Source: Kitasatospora purpeofusca
GTDB taxonomy: Bacteria; Actinomycetota; Actinomycetes; Streptomycetales; Streptomycetaceae
DNA: 64,000 nucleotides
Assembly (NCBI RefSeq): GCF_000718025.1
Contig: NZ_JODS01000002.1
Location: forward strand, 124,001-188,000
Direction of reading: 5' to 3'
Position numbers and translations under genes: made by a program. Of this stretch, positions 14,382 through 23,063 are shown piece by piece. Under the pieces are notes generated by a model, which was not told where the DNA came from, did not search any database, and was given only the letters and a program-made list of their open reading frames with translations. Positions within the stretch are counted from its first letter, which is position 1. Each line of letters starts with the position of its first letter.

Positions 14382-15161
14382 GTGGCGGGCACGGTGGCGG
14401 TCATGCTGTCGGTAGTGGTCGCCCCCTGGGGCGGGGAACCGGTGTTCGAGCGCGGCGGGGACGAGCCGCACGACGCCGCGAGCACGATGAAGATCGCCGT
14501 CCTGGCCGCCCTGCACCGCGCCGGGGCCGACCTCGACGAGGCCGTGCCGGTGGTGAACTCCTTCGCCTCGCGGGCGGGCGGGGAGTTCGCCAACGACCCC
14601 GAGTGGGACAGCGACCCCGTCCCGTGGGAACTCCTCGGCGGCACCGCGCCGCTGGGCCTGCTTGCCGAGCGGATGATCACCCACTCGTCCAACCTCGCCA
14701 CCAACCTCTGCCTCGCCCGGGCCGGTCACGAGGCCGTCGCGGAGGTCTGGCGGAGAGCGGGCGCCACCCGGAGCGCCAGTCCGCGCGGGATCGAGGACTA
14801 CCCGGCGCGGGACGCGGGCCTGCACAACCGGGTGACGGCCCGCGACCTGGTCCGGCTGCTCCAGTCCCTGTCCGGGGAGCCGGAGTTGCTCGCACTGCTG
14901 GAGCGCAACGCGTTCCGGGTCGACCTCGCGGCCGGGCTGCCGCCGGGGACGGCGGTCGCGTTCAAGAACGGCTGGATCCCCGGCGCCCGGCACTGCGTGG
15001 GGCTGGTGCGGCCCGAGGACTGCCCGCCCTACCTGCTGGCCGTCTGCTACACCGGCCCGCTGGCCTCCGGCGCGGACGGCGCGGAGGACGATCCGGCGGC
15101 CCGGCTGGTCGCCCGGGTCTCGGCGGCGGTCTGGGCCCGCCGGCACACGATCACCGGCTGA
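14382..15161 (+). CDS. class A beta-lactamase-like serine hydrolase
   Basis: 259 aa from GTG 14382 (an ATG at 14403 is an alternative). It has the penicillin-binding-protein/class A beta-lactamase layout: the nucleophile motif S-x-x-K in AASTMKIAVLAAL, an SxN motif in ITHSSNLATNLCLA, and a K-[T/N]-G-like box as FKNGWIPG near the end, with ARHCVGLV as the following strand. It lacks a convincing signal peptide, unlike secreted beta-lactamases, so it probably acts in the cytoplasm. It lies 60 bases behind the L/F-transferase homologue on the same strand. Possible roles are trimming or hydrolysing the pathway peptide, acting as a transpeptidase or acylase in maturation, or self-protection; none can be proven here. 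Confidence 0.8.
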   Translation: MAGTVAVMLSVVVAPWGGEPVFERGGDEPHDAASTMKIAVLAALHRAGADLDEAVPVVNSFASRAGGEFANDPEWDSDPVPWELLGGTAPLGLLAERMITHSSNLATNLCLARAGHEAVAEVWRRAGATRSASPRGIEDYPARDAGLHNRVTARDLVRLLQSLSGEPELLALLERNAFRVDLAAGLPPGTAVAFKNGWIPGARHCVGLVRPEDCPPYLLAVCYTGPLASGADGAEDDPAARLVARVSAAVWARRHTITG

Positions 15162-15177
15162 CCGGCTGACCGGCTGA

Positions 15178-15220
15178 CCGGTCGGCGGCCGGCACCCGGA
15201 AGGGGGCGACCGCCGACCGG
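15178..15220. terminator. hairpin between convergent genes
   Basis: An 11-bp inverted repeat (CCGGTCGGCGG and its complement) with a loop of about 20 bases lies between the stop codons of the rightward hydrolase and the leftward monooxygenase. Just before it, spanning the hydrolase stop, an 8-base unit ACCGGCTG is repeated about three times. Confidence 0.5.
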
Positions 15221-15235
15221 CAACTGCCGGTCCGT

Positions 15236-15268
15236 CAGTACGGCCTCAGTGCGGCCTCAGTACGGCTT
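15236..15268. repeat. three 11-bp tandem repeats at a gene 3' end
   Basis: CAGTACGGCCT, CAGTGCGGCCT and CAGTACGGCTT run across the last codons and stop of the leftward monooxygenase gene. They encode nothing conserved and look like slippage. Confidence 0.7.
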
Positions 15269-16390
15269 CACCAGGAAGTGCGCCGCGCCCGGGATGCCGA
15301 CCTTCAGCAGCTCGTCCTCCTCCGGCGTGGTCGGCGTGCCGGTCTCCTGCTTGAGGATCGCCCGGGACAGCGCCTGCACCCACATGGCGCGCGGCCGGCG
15401 GCGCTCCTCCCAGGCGGCCAGCGCGGCGGGCACCGTCTCCGCCGCGTCCAGGCTCTGGGCGAGCACGAGCGCGTCCTCGACGGCCATCGCCGCGCCCTGG
15501 GCCAGGTGCGGGGTGGAGGCGTGCGCGGCGTCGCCGGCCAGGACCACCCGGCCGACGTGCCACGGCTCCTCGACGGTGACCTGCGAGATCCGCGAGTAGA
15601 CCACCGCGGCCGGGTCGGTCACCTGCGCCAGCGCCTCGGCGATCGGCCCGCCGAAGCCGGCCAGCCGCTCGCGCAGCTGCTCGTGGGCGTGCTCCGGGTC
15701 CGGCCGGAAGTCCTCGGCCTCGGCGAACACCGAGCCCAGGTACATCAGGTCCTCGCTGATCGGGGTGAGCAGCGCCTTGGCCTTCAGGTTGCCGGTGGAC
15801 ATCACCACGCCCCGCACCTCGGGCGAACGCGGCAGGGTGACCCGCCAGTTGGCGAAGCCGGTGTACTCGGGCGCGTACTTCTCGCCGTAGAGCCGCTTGC
15901 GCAGCGGCGAGCCGATGCCGTCGAAGCCGACCACCAGGTCGTAGCGCTCGCTGCTGCCGTCGCTCAGGGTGACCGCCACCTCCTCGCCCTCGTCGGCGAG
16001 TTCGGTGATCGTGGTGCCGAACCGCAGGGTCGCCCCGGCGGCGGTGGCGGCCTCGCCCAGCACCTGGGCCAGCGCGGGGCGGGGGATGCCGTTGTTGGAC
16101 GGCGCGCCGTCCATCCGCGGCTGCGGGATCTTGGCGAGGATGCCGCCGGTCGGGTCGCAGATGGTGAGCACCTCCCACTCGAACCCGGCCGCCAGGCACT
16201 GCTCCAGCACGCCGATCTCGCGCATCACGTGCAGCGCGTTGGACGGCTGGATGATGCCGACGCCCAGGGCCTCCAGGGCGTCGCGCAGCTCGACGACGTC
16301 GACCCGGTGGCCGCGGCGGGCGAGGGCGGTGGCCGCGGTCAGGCCGCCTATGCCGCCGCCGTGGACGAGGACGCGCAGGGGTGGGGTCAT
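15257..16390 (-). CDS. FAD-dependent monooxygenase attached to the conservon
   Basis: A 377-aa flavoprotein of the PHBH / aromatic-ring hydroxylase class. It has the Rossmann FAD motif VLVHGGGIGGLTAATALARRG at the N-terminus, the NAD(P)H/FAD DG motif VVGFDGIGSPLRK, and the second FAD motif VVLAGDAAHASTPHLAQGAAMAVEDA. It should hydroxylate or otherwise oxidise a small aromatic or polyketide-like substrate; the substrate is unknown. It starts 45 bases after cvnD on the same strand, so it is probably the last gene of the conservon operon. In well-studied streptomycete conservons that position is often taken by one or two cytochrome P450 genes, so this is a different redox enzyme in the same slot. 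Confidence 0.85.
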   Translation of the reverse strand: MTPPLRVLVHGGGIGGLTAATALARRGHRVDVVELRDALEALGVGIIQPSNALHVMREIGVLEQCLAAGFEWEVLTICDPTGGILAKIPQPRMDGAPSNNGIPRPALAQVLGEAATAAGATLRFGTTITELADEGEEVAVTLSDGSSERYDLVVGFDGIGSPLRKRLYGEKYAPEYTGFANWRVTLPRSPEVRGVVMSTGNLKAKALLTPISEDLMYLGSVFAEAEDFRPDPEHAHEQLRERLAGFGGPIAEALAQVTDPAAVVYSRISQVTVEEPWHVGRVVLAGDAAHASTPHLAQGAAMAVEDALVLAQSLDAAETVPAALAAWEERRRPRAMWVQALSRAILKQETGTPTTPEEDELLKVGIPGAAHFLVKPY

Positions 16391-16435
16391 GACGGGGTTG
16401 CTCCAAAGTGTGGTGGGGAGAGGTGGGGAAACGTT

Positions 16436-17059
16436 TCAGCGGACCGGCGCGCCGGCCGACAGCTCCATGAGGTGGTCGACCAGCGCGAGCAGCAGGTCCC
16501 GCCCGAACGTCCGCACCCGCACGTCGCCGATCAGCATCGGGACCTGCGGGTCGAGGTCGAGGGCGGCCCGGATCTCGTCCGCCGTACGGGTGTTGTGGCC
16601 GTGGAAGCAGTTGATCGCGACCACGAACGGGATGCCCCGGCTCTCGAAGAAGTCGATCGAGGCGAAGCTGGTGTCCAGCCGGCGGGTGTCGGCGATCACG
16701 ACGCCGCCGAGCGCGCCGTTCACCAGGTCGTTCCACATGAACCAGAAGCGCTCCTGTCCGGGCGTGCCGAACAGGTAGACCACCAGCTCCGGGTTGACGG
16801 TGATCCGCCCGAAGTCCAGGGCGACCGTGGTGGTCTCCTTGTTGTCCACTCCGGACAGGTCGTCGACGCCCTCGCTGGCGCGGGTCAGGTACTCCTCGGT
16901 GCGCAGCGGCGCGACCTCGCTCACCGCGCCGACCAGGGTGGTCTTGCCGACCCCGAAGCCGCCGGCGATGAGGATCTTGACGGCCGCGGGGACGACGGGG
17001 GCGGGGGCGCGGGAGGGGAGCGAGGAGGAAGAGGAGGGGCGAGGTGCGGATGGTGCCAT
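16436..17059 (-). CDS. cvnD: conservon GTP/ATP-binding protein
   Basis: A 207-aa small Ras-like GTPase. The first 25 residues are a Ser/Pro/Ala-rich extension. The P-loop is GGFGVGKTTLVGAVSEV, the switch II box is LFGTPGQERFWFMW, and the G4-like position reads AINCFH, so the usual NKxD is replaced as is typical of CvnD proteins. CvnD works with the membrane kinase CvnA and the small CvnB and CvnC proteins in a complex compared with eukaryotic G-protein signalling. It starts four bases after cvnC. Confidence 0.92.
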   Translation of the reverse strand: MAPSAPRPSSSSSLPSRAPAPVVPAAVKILIAGGFGVGKTTLVGAVSEVAPLRTEEYLTRASEGVDDLSGVDNKETTTVALDFGRITVNPELVVYLFGTPGQERFWFMWNDLVNGALGGVVIADTRRLDTSFASIDFFESRGIPFVVAINCFHGHNTRTADEIRAALDLDPQVPMLIGDVRVRTFGRDLLLALVDHLMELSAGAPVR

Positions 17060-17062
17060 GGT

Positions 17063-17494
17063 TCAGAGCCTCCGGAGTCCTTCACGTACGGCCGTCAGCA
17101 GCCCGAGGTCCAGACCGCCGTCCCCGGCGGCCCGGGCCACCGAGATCGGGGCCCGGGCCAACAGCATTCCCTGGGCGATCAGATCGCCCAGGAGGATCTT
17201 GGTGACCGAGACCGGCAGGTTGAGCCCGGCGGCCACCTCGGCCACCGCGGCCGGCCGGCGGCACTGTTCGAGGATCAGCCGGTGCTCCGGCTGGAGCCCG
17301 CGCGGGCCGGACGACCGGGTGGCGAGCGCCTGGTCCGCGAGCTCCTCCACCGTGGTCATCAGCGTGATCAGGGTGAGGTCGTCGCGTTCCGGCGCCGTCC
17401 GGCCGCGGGTGATGGTGTAGGGGCGCACCATCGTGCCCGCGCCGTAGTCGTCGTCCTCGTCCTCTTCGGGCAGCTCGCTCCAGTGCGGCCTCAA
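17063..17494 (-). CDS. cvnC: conservon DUF742 protein
   Basis: 143 aa from a TTG start at 17494, the only start that leaves a short gap (seven bases) after cvnB; GGTGA serves as a weak ribosome binding site. The acidic N-terminus (ELPEEDEDDDYGAG) leads into the DUF742 signature VRPYTITRGRT. A winged-helix-like part follows (HRLILEQCRRPAAVAEVAAGLNLPVSVTKILLGDLIAQGMLL), with the typical ending DLGLLTAVREGLRRL. The family is the third conservon component, thought to couple the kinase and the GTPase. Confidence 0.92.
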   Translation of the reverse strand: MRPHWSELPEEDEDDDYGAGTMVRPYTITRGRTAPERDDLTLITLMTTVEELADQALATRSSGPRGLQPEHRLILEQCRRPAAVAEVAAGLNLPVSVTKILLGDLIAQGMLLARAPISVARAAGDGGLDLGLLTAVREGLRRL

Positions 17495-17501
17495 CGGGGA
17501 C

Positions 17502-17933
17502 TCACCCCCGGTTCCTGGCGGCGAAGGCGTCGAACTCGCTGCGGACCGGCGTGGTGAGCTTCTGGCCGACCTGCTGGACGAGCTGGTGCATGGCCACCGA
17601 CATCACCTCGGCGTCCACCTCCTGGTCGGCGACCACGGCCAGGTGGGTGCCCTGCGCGGCGGCGATGACGAACAGCCAGACCTCGGCCAGCTCGACGATC
17701 ACCTGGTGGACCGGGCCGCCGTCGAAGAGCTGGCCGATGCCGCGGGCGAGGCTCTGCTGGCCGGTGGCCACGGCGGCCAGCCGCTCGGCGTCGGACCGCT
17801 CGATGGTGCGGGAGTGGCTGACCACCAGGCCGTCGTCGGACAGCAGCACGGCGCTTCTCGTCCCGGGGACCGTCTCGACGAGTCCGTCCAGCAGCCAGTC
17901 GAGGTCCTGGTGGGTGGCGATGGTGCGGTTCAT
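17502..17933 (-). CDS. cvnB: conservon roadblock/LC7 protein
   Basis: A 143-aa roadblock/LC7 domain protein (TIATHQDLDWLLDGLVETVPGTRSAVLLSDDGLVVSHS ...), the longin-like fold that acts as GTPase-activating or regulatory partner of CvnD. The ATG at 17933 overlaps the TGA of cvnA (ATGA), so the two are translationally coupled. The length and the order A-B-C-D match the canonical conservon. Confidence 0.93.
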   Translation of the reverse strand: MNRTIATHQDLDWLLDGLVETVPGTRSAVLLSDDGLVVSHSRTIERSDAERLAAVATGQQSLARGIGQLFDGGPVHQVIVELAEVWLFVIAAAQGTHLAVVADQEVDAEVMSVAMHQLVQQVGQKLTTPVRSEFDAFAARNRG

Positions 17934-20900
17934 GACTGCTCTTCCGTCCTCGTGGTTCGGGGGTCCGCGGCCGGGAGGGCCCAGGGGGAGGGACCCGGCG
18001 CGGGAGTCGGGGTTCCGGGGGCCGTGGGGGAGGCCGGGCCGGACGGGGGAGTGGTGCCGCGCCCCGGCGGCAGGGCGCCGACCGCGGGGCCGTCGGCGGG
18101 CGGCAGGTCCTCCGCGGCGCCGAGGCCGCGGGCGGCCCGGGACTGGCGCTGGAAGGCGCCGACGGTGGCACCGGAGCGGCGCGGCGGGCGCTGGAACGGG
18201 CCCTCGGCGGGGCCGGACCAGGGTGCCCCGCCGGTCGCGTTGCCGAAGCCGGGTCCGAAGCCGGTGCCCGTCCCGGCCCCGGGGTACGGGGTGCGGGGCG
18301 GCGGCGGGACGCGCAGCTCGGCGGCCAGGCTGGCCTGGCGCACCCGCTGGGGCAGCGGCGGCTGGAGACCGCCGGTCGGGGCGCCCGGGGCGTCGGCCGG
18401 GGGGTCGGCCGGTGCGACGGCGGACCCGGGGAGCGGGTGCGCCGGCTGCCCGTCGTGCTGCCGCCGCTCCGCCAGCCGGTAGTGGTCGGCGGGCCGGTAC
18501 TGCTCGTCGGCGTACGGCGCCTCGGCGGGCATCACCGTCGCGTAGGCGATGTCCGGGTAGGCGGGAGGGGCGTCCCCGGCGGAGCGGGGGGAGGCGTCGT
18601 AGGGCTGCCCGTCGTAGCCGTGGCCGCCGTCGGCGGGGGCCGGCGAACCGTGCTCGACCGGCTGGCCGTGCTCGGCCGACGGGTGCAGGTAGCCGTCCGC
18701 CCCGATGCCGGGGAAGGCGCCGTCGCGGCCGTCGAAGGCGTCGGGTCCGCCGTAGGCGTCCGAGTCGGGCCCGCCGAAGAGGTCGCGGGCGCCGAAGGCG
18801 TCCTGCCCGGGGAAGGCGCCGTGCTCCGGGAAGCCGTCCTGGGTCCCGAAGTCGTCCGGCTTCCCGAAGTCGATCCGGACCGGGGCGCCGAGGAGTTCGT
18901 CGTCCGACGGGGGCACGTACTCGACGTACCCGAACGCCTGGGCCTGGGAGGGCGCCTGGGCACCGGAGGCCGCGCCGGGGGTGACGACGGGGGCGCTGCC
19001 GGGGGAGAACCAGTCGCCGCCGGGCCGGTCGGGGTGCGGGGCGGCGTCCGCGTGGGCCGCGCGCTCCTCCTCCTCGTCCACCGCGACGACCGCCGAGGAG
19101 GTCGTGGTGTCCGCCGCCGGCACGGTCTCCGTCGTGGCCGGGGCCGGGGACGCCGGGGAAGGCATCTCGGTCACCGAGGCGAGCGGCACGGCCGCCTGGG
19201 CCCGGTCCGCCGGCCGCTGCCGCCGGGCGAGCGGGATCGGCTTGACCGCCGCGTGGTCCGGCAGGCCGGAGTCGCCGTCGAGGATCAGCTCGCCGGGGAC
19301 GAGCACGACCACCCTGGTCCCGCCGAACGCCGACGGGCGGAACTCGATCTGCAGGCCGATCGCCGACGCCAGCCGGGCCACCACGTGGAAGCCGAGGCGG
19401 ATGTCGTCGCCGCGCGCCAGCATGTCCGTCCGGGGCGGCTCGTCCGCGAGCGCGGCGGCCATCAGGGCGTTGGCCGTGTCGTACTGCTCGGGTTCCATGC
19501 CCAGGCCGCGGTCCTCGATCTCGATCGCGAGCCCGCGGCCGACCACGGCCGCCCGGACGTCGACCGGCGTCGGCGGCTTGGAGAAGCTCGCCGCGTTCTC
19601 CATCAGCTCGGCGACCACGTGCGCGATCGGGCCGACCGCGCGCTCGGAGAGCCACGGGTGGCCCTCGACGTCCAGCACGATCCGGCGGTACTCCTGGACC
19701 TCGCCCTGCGCGGCGCGCAGCACGTCCAGCAGCGGCACCGGCTTGCGCCACTTCCGCTGCGGCTGGCCGCCGGCCATGATGACCAGGTTCTCCTCGTAGC
19801 GGCGCAGGCGGGCGGTCAGGTGGTCGAGGTCGAACAGGCCCTCCAGCACCTCCGGGTCCTCGTGCCGCCGCTCCAGGGCGTCCAGCTTGCGCAGCTGCTG
19901 ACCGATCAGCAGCTGGGTGCGGCGGGCGATCCGCTGGAGCAGCCGCTCGAAGCCCCGGTGCTGCTCGGCCTGCCGGACGGCGGCCCCCAGCGCGGAGGTG
20001 CGGGCGAGGTTCATGGCCTGGCCGAGCTGCGCCAGCTCGTCGCCGCCGCGGGCGTGCGCCCCGGCGGTGATCGCCCGGCTCTCCGCCTCGACGTCCACCT
20101 GCTCGCCGCGCGACAGCCGCTCCACCACCTCGGGCAGGGTGTGCTCCATGTCCTGGGCCTGGGCGTGCAGGTCGTTGATCCGGCGGCGCAGCGAGCGGGT
20201 CAGCCGCCAGCTGGCGAGGACCACGACGATCACCGCGAGCAGACCGATCACGGAGGTCAGCGCGACCCGGGTGAGCAGCGAGAGGATCGAGCCCTTGCCG
20301 ACCTCGACCACGCCCTCGGTACGGGTCTCGATGACCTTCACCAGCTGCGGGTTGACCTGGTCGACGGCCTGCCGCCACTGGTCCTGGAGCTGCGGGAGCC
20401 GGACGGTGCCGGTGGCGTCGGCGACGGCCGGGCGGGTGAGCGCCTGCTCGACGGCGGCCTTGGCCTGCCAGGCCGGACCGCTCATCAGCTCGGACCAGGC
20501 GGCCCGCTCGTCGGCCGGCACATAGGGCACGACCTGGACGGTGAACAGGTGCTCCTGGGCGCCGATCGACTGCTGCACGAGCTGGTAGTCGGAGGCGCTG
20601 AGCTTGCCGGACGGCCAGCCCCGGGCCAGGATCGCGTCCTCGCGGGCCAGCATCTCCTTGGCCCAGAAGGAGTTGACCAGGGTCTTGGAGATCCAGGTGA
20701 CCTCACCGGTGTCGACATGGCTGAGCGCGGTGAACAGCCGCAGGTCGACCGCGATCAGGTCGGTGTAGTACGCGTAGACGCCCTGCTGGTCGGCGGTGCC
20801 CTTGTCGACGAGGGCCCGCTGGTCGCCCAGCTTCTCCATCGCGCGCCGGGCCTCGGCGACGGCCGTGCGCACCTCGGCGGGCGCGCTGTCGGCGGTCTCG

Positions 20901-21253
20901 CCGGACAGGGTCTGGAACTTCTCCACGGCCTCGTCGGTCAGCTGGCGCTGGCGCTTCAGCTGGTCGGCGACGCTGCCGGGCCGGGAGAGCGCCTCGGCGC
21001 TGAGCCGGCGCTCCTCCTGGAGGTTGTAGTAGACGATGTTGGACGGCTGTCCCGCCTTCTGTGCCAGCAGGCCCTGGGCGGCCAGACGCTGGAAGTCGAA
21101 GAAGGTCACGCCGCTGGTGACCGCCCAGAGGGCGGCCAGGGCGATGCTGGGGACGAGGGCCAGGACGAGCAGTGCCGTCCGCAGCGACAGGCGCGGTCGA
21201 CGCCTGCGGGGGGCCTTCGGCGTCGGGGGCCGCCGATTCGCACGCGCGCGCAG
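17930..21253 (-). CDS. cvnA: conservon sensor kinase with nitrate/nitrite-sensor-like domain
   Basis: About 1107 aa when read from CTG 21253. That codon lies six bases after AAGGAG, and the frame from there adds a basic stretch (RRRRPRLSLR) and a membrane helix (TALLVLALVPSIALAALWAV), as CvnA proteins have. The first ATG/GTG/TTG in frame is GTG 21109, which would cut this helix off. A large extracellular NIT-type sensor follows (about 55-310). Then come a second helix (TSVIGLLAVIVVVLASW), a HAMP-like linker, an atypical dimerisation region, and an HATPase with N-box ELMENAASFS, EDRGLGM and LGFHVVARLASAIG. About 450 residues of Pro/Gly/Asp-rich disordered tail end the protein. It has no receiver partner; signalling goes through CvnB-C-D. 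Confidence 0.88.
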   Translation of the reverse strand: MRARANRRPPTPKAPRRRRPRLSLRTALLVLALVPSIALAALWAVTSGVTFFDFQRLAAQGLLAQKAGQPSNIVYYNLQEERRLSAEALSRPGSVADQLKRQRQLTDEAVEKFQTLSGETADSAPAEVRTAVAEARRAMEKLGDQRALVDKGTADQQGVYAYYTDLIAVDLRLFTALSHVDTGEVTWISKTLVNSFWAKEMLAREDAILARGWPSGKLSASDYQLVQQSIGAQEHLFTVQVVPYVPADERAAWSELMSGPAWQAKAAVEQALTRPAVADATGTVRLPQLQDQWRQAVDQVNPQLVKVIETRTEGVVEVGKGSILSLLTRVALTSVIGLLAVIVVVLASWRLTRSLRRRINDLHAQAQDMEHTLPEVVERLSRGEQVDVEAESRAITAGAHARGGDELAQLGQAMNLARTSALGAAVRQAEQHRGFERLLQRIARRTQLLIGQQLRKLDALERRHEDPEVLEGLFDLDHLTARLRRYEENLVIMAGGQPQRKWRKPVPLLDVLRAAQGEVQEYRRIVLDVEGHPWLSERAVGPIAHVVAELMENAASFSKPPTPVDVRAAVVGRGLAIEIEDRGLGMEPEQYDTANALMAAALADEPPRTDMLARGDDIRLGFHVVARLASAIGLQIEFRPSAFGGTRVVVLVPGELILDGDSGLPDHAAVKPIPLARRQRPADRAQAAVPLASVTEMPSPASPAPATTETVPAADTTTSSAVVAVDEEEERAAHADAAPHPDRPGGDWFSPGSAPVVTPGAASGAQAPSQAQAFGYVEYVPPSDDELLGAPVRIDFGKPDDFGTQDGFPEHGAFPGQDAFGARDLFGGPDSDAYGGPDAFDGRDGAFPGIGADGYLHPSAEHGQPVEHGSPAPADGGHGYDGQPYDASPRSAGDAPPAYPDIAYATVMPAEAPYADEQYRPADHYRLAERRQHDGQPAHPLPGSAVAPADPPADAPGAPTGGLQPPLPQRVRQASLAAELRVPPPPRTPYPGAGTGTGFGPGFGNATGGAPWSGPAEGPFQRPPRRSGATVGAFQRQSRAARGLGAAEDLPPADGPAVGALPPGRGTTPPSGPASPTAPGTPTPAPGPSPWALPAADPRTTRTEEQS

Positions 21254-21550
21254 AGCTGACTCCTTGGGACTGGCCGGTCTGCCTGCGAGGGTCGGACCGT
21301 CCGGGGCACGGGCTTTATGACGAAGCGATACTAGTCATACGGTGTGTTAGGAGTGAAAGCCCGTTCGATCTTCGGACAGTGCACACACAAGTCCTTAACA
21401 TCGCGGTAGCACGCGGTTCATGCCCGCACCGGGTCTCCCGGTGGTGTTCCGACACCCTTCCGGAGCTGGTCGGACGGTGTCCGCCGGCTCCGCCCGCCCC
21501 GTTGCGGGGGAGCGGCCGTCGGAGGAAGAACGGGAGGGCCCCCGGCGGAG

Positions 21551-21671
21551 GTTCACGTCCGGGGTTCGCGCCCCGGGGATCATGTCCGGGGCTCGCGGCA
21601 GGGGTTCGCGTCCAGGGGATCACGTCCGGGGGATCACGTCCGGGGGTTCGCGTCCGGGGGATCGCGTCCGG
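21551..21671. repeat. about nine degenerate 13-15 bp tandem repeats
   Basis: Units of the form ATCACGTCCGGGGG / TTCGCGTCCGGGG run without spacers just upstream of the YbaK-type gene, inside a gene-free gap of about 460 bases (21254-21721). The rest of the gap holds the cvnA promoter region and nothing else I can recognise. The units are too short and too uneven for a CRISPR array. Confidence 0.75.
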
Positions 21672-21721
21672 ATCCGCGGCCTCGCCGCTCGGCGTCCGGA
21701 GGGGTGGGGCAGGATGGTGCC

Positions 21722-22210
21722 ATGACCGACGACAGCCTGCCCGCCCGCAGCCGGGCGGTGGCCGACGCACTCGCCGGGGCCGGACTGCCCGGCGAGGTCC
21801 GCGTCCTGCCGGACTCCGCCCGCACCGCCGCCGAGGCCGCCACGGCCCTGGGCTGCGAGGTCGGCGCCATCGCCAACAGCCTGGTGTTCATGTGCGACGG
21901 CGCGCCGCTGCTCGTGATGACCAGCGGCGCCCACCGCGTCGACACCGGCCATCTCGCCCGTGAACTGGGCACCGGCCCGATCACCCGGGCGAGCGCCGCG
22001 CAGGTCCGGGAGGCCACCGGCCAGGCCATCGGGGGAGTCGCCCCGGTCGGCCACCCCGCGCCGCTGCGTACGGTGGTGGACACCGCCCTCGCGGGCCACG
22101 CCCTGCTGTGGGCGGCCGCCGGGCACCCGCACACCGTGGTGCCGATGACGTACGGGGAACTGCTGGAGCTGACCGGCGGCACCCCGTTGACGGTGGTGCC
22201 GCCGGCGTAG
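21722..22210 (+). CDS. YbaK/ProX-type aminoacyl-tRNA deacylase family protein
   Basis: A 162-aa protein of the YbaK/INS domain family. It has the characteristic GCEVGAIANSLVFMCDG strand-turn, SGAHRVDTGHLAREL, GQAIGGVAPVGHP (the conserved GGVxPxGH box) and VPMTYGELLELTGG. These enzymes hydrolyse mischarged aminoacyl-tRNA (Cys-tRNAPro, Ala-tRNAPro and similar). The free-standing streptomycete versions are not individually characterised. It is a single gene, ending at a small hairpin before a convergent GNAT gene. Confidence 0.88.
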   Translation: MTDDSLPARSRAVADALAGAGLPGEVRVLPDSARTAAEAATALGCEVGAIANSLVFMCDGAPLLVMTSGAHRVDTGHLARELGTGPITRASAAQVREATGQAIGGVAPVGHPAPLRTVVDTALAGHALLWAAAGHPHTVVPMTYGELLELTGGTPLTVVPPA

Positions 22211-22214
22211 CGGA

Positions 22215-22232
22215 CCCGGGGTTGCCCCCGGG
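22215..22232. terminator. hairpin between convergent genes
   Basis: CCCGGGG and its complement around a four-base loop, five bases after the YbaK-type stop codon and before the stop of the convergent GNAT gene. Confidence 0.55.
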
Positions 22233-22247
22233 CCCGTCGGGAAGGTG

Positions 22248-22787
22248 CTACGCGATGCCGAAGGCGGCGGCCCAGCGTGCCGTGCCGGACGGCAGCGGGT
22301 GGCGGGCCGGGTCCAGGCTCAGGGCCATCCACGCCTCGTCCGGCGCGTCGACGGTGAGCGTGATGCCGTGCTCCGAGGCCCGGCCGAAGCCGAACCTCGG
22401 GTAGTACGACGGGTGCCCGAGCAGGATCACGAACCGCTCGCCCCGGGCGCGGGCGGCGTCGAGTCCGGCGCGCACGAGGGCGGAGCCGGCGCCGGAGCGC
22501 TGGTGGTCGGGGTGCACGGAGACCGGAGCCATCGCGAGTGCCGGGGTGTCGCCGATGAAGGCGCGGGTGAGCAGCACATGGCCGACCGGGTCGGCCCCGG
22601 CCCCGGCGGCGGCGACGATCGACAGACCGTCGATCCACGCCTCGTCGGCGCGCAGGGCCTCGACGAGATCGGCCTCGGACGGCCGCCCGAAGGCGGCGAC
22701 CGTCAGCTCGTGGACGGCCGGGAGGTCGCGGGGCTGCTCGACCCGGGTGTGCCAGGAGGAAGCGGGCGAGGAAGCGGAAGAAGACAT
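22248..22787 (-). CDS. GNAT family N-acetyltransferase (YhbS-like)
   Basis: 179 aa. The acetyl-CoA motif is [30 protein letters not shown], followed by the FVILLGHPSYYPRFGFGRASEHGI segment typical of the YhbS / predicted N-acetyltransferase group. The N-terminal 13 residues are Ser-rich and probably flexible. The substrate is unknown. The gap upstream (22788-23063) has no recognisable gene. Confidence 0.87.
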   Translation of the reverse strand: MSSSASSPASSWHTRVEQPRDLPAVHELTVAAFGRPSEADLVEALRADEAWIDGLSIVAAAGAGADPVGHVLLTRAFIGDTPALAMAPVSVHPDHQRSGAGSALVRAGLDAARARGERFVILLGHPSYYPRFGFGRASEHGITLTVDAPDEAWMALSLDPARHPLPSGTARWAAAFGIA

Positions 22788-23063
22788 GGGAGTCCCTTGG
22801 AGAAGGGGCCCCGGAGAGCGAAGGGCGTCAGACCGGGACCCGGGAGGTGAGAACAGTCCGGGTGCCGCGCAGCACGTGCGCAGCGGCTGTCACCGCGACC
22901 ACAATTCACCTTCCCTGTCTCCGTAGCGGACTTCGCGCGAGCTCGAACGGCCGGTGGGCCGGGCTCGACGATCGACCGTAACACGGGCCCCGGACGGGGC
23001 GCGAAGGGTTTTCCGCGCCCGCCCCGGGCACCCGTTCGCCGCCGCGGTTCCCTGCTGCGGTGC

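Noticed and set aside
14382..15161. Ordinary secreted beta-lactamase (antibiotic resistance gene)
   Set aside because: It lacks a clear signal peptide and lies behind the L/F-transferase gene on the same strand. Motifs are only partly those of true class A enzymes, so resistance is not claimed.
21551..21671. CRISPR-like array
   Set aside because: Units are 13-15 bp, degenerate and without spacers; no cas genes are present.
22828..22902. A 24-codon leftward frame from GTG 22902, with GGAAGGTG upstream, as a leader peptide
   Set aside because: It has a fair ribosome binding site but no conserved motif (no Cys, no Arg-His-Asp pattern) and no known link to the GNAT gene downstream.
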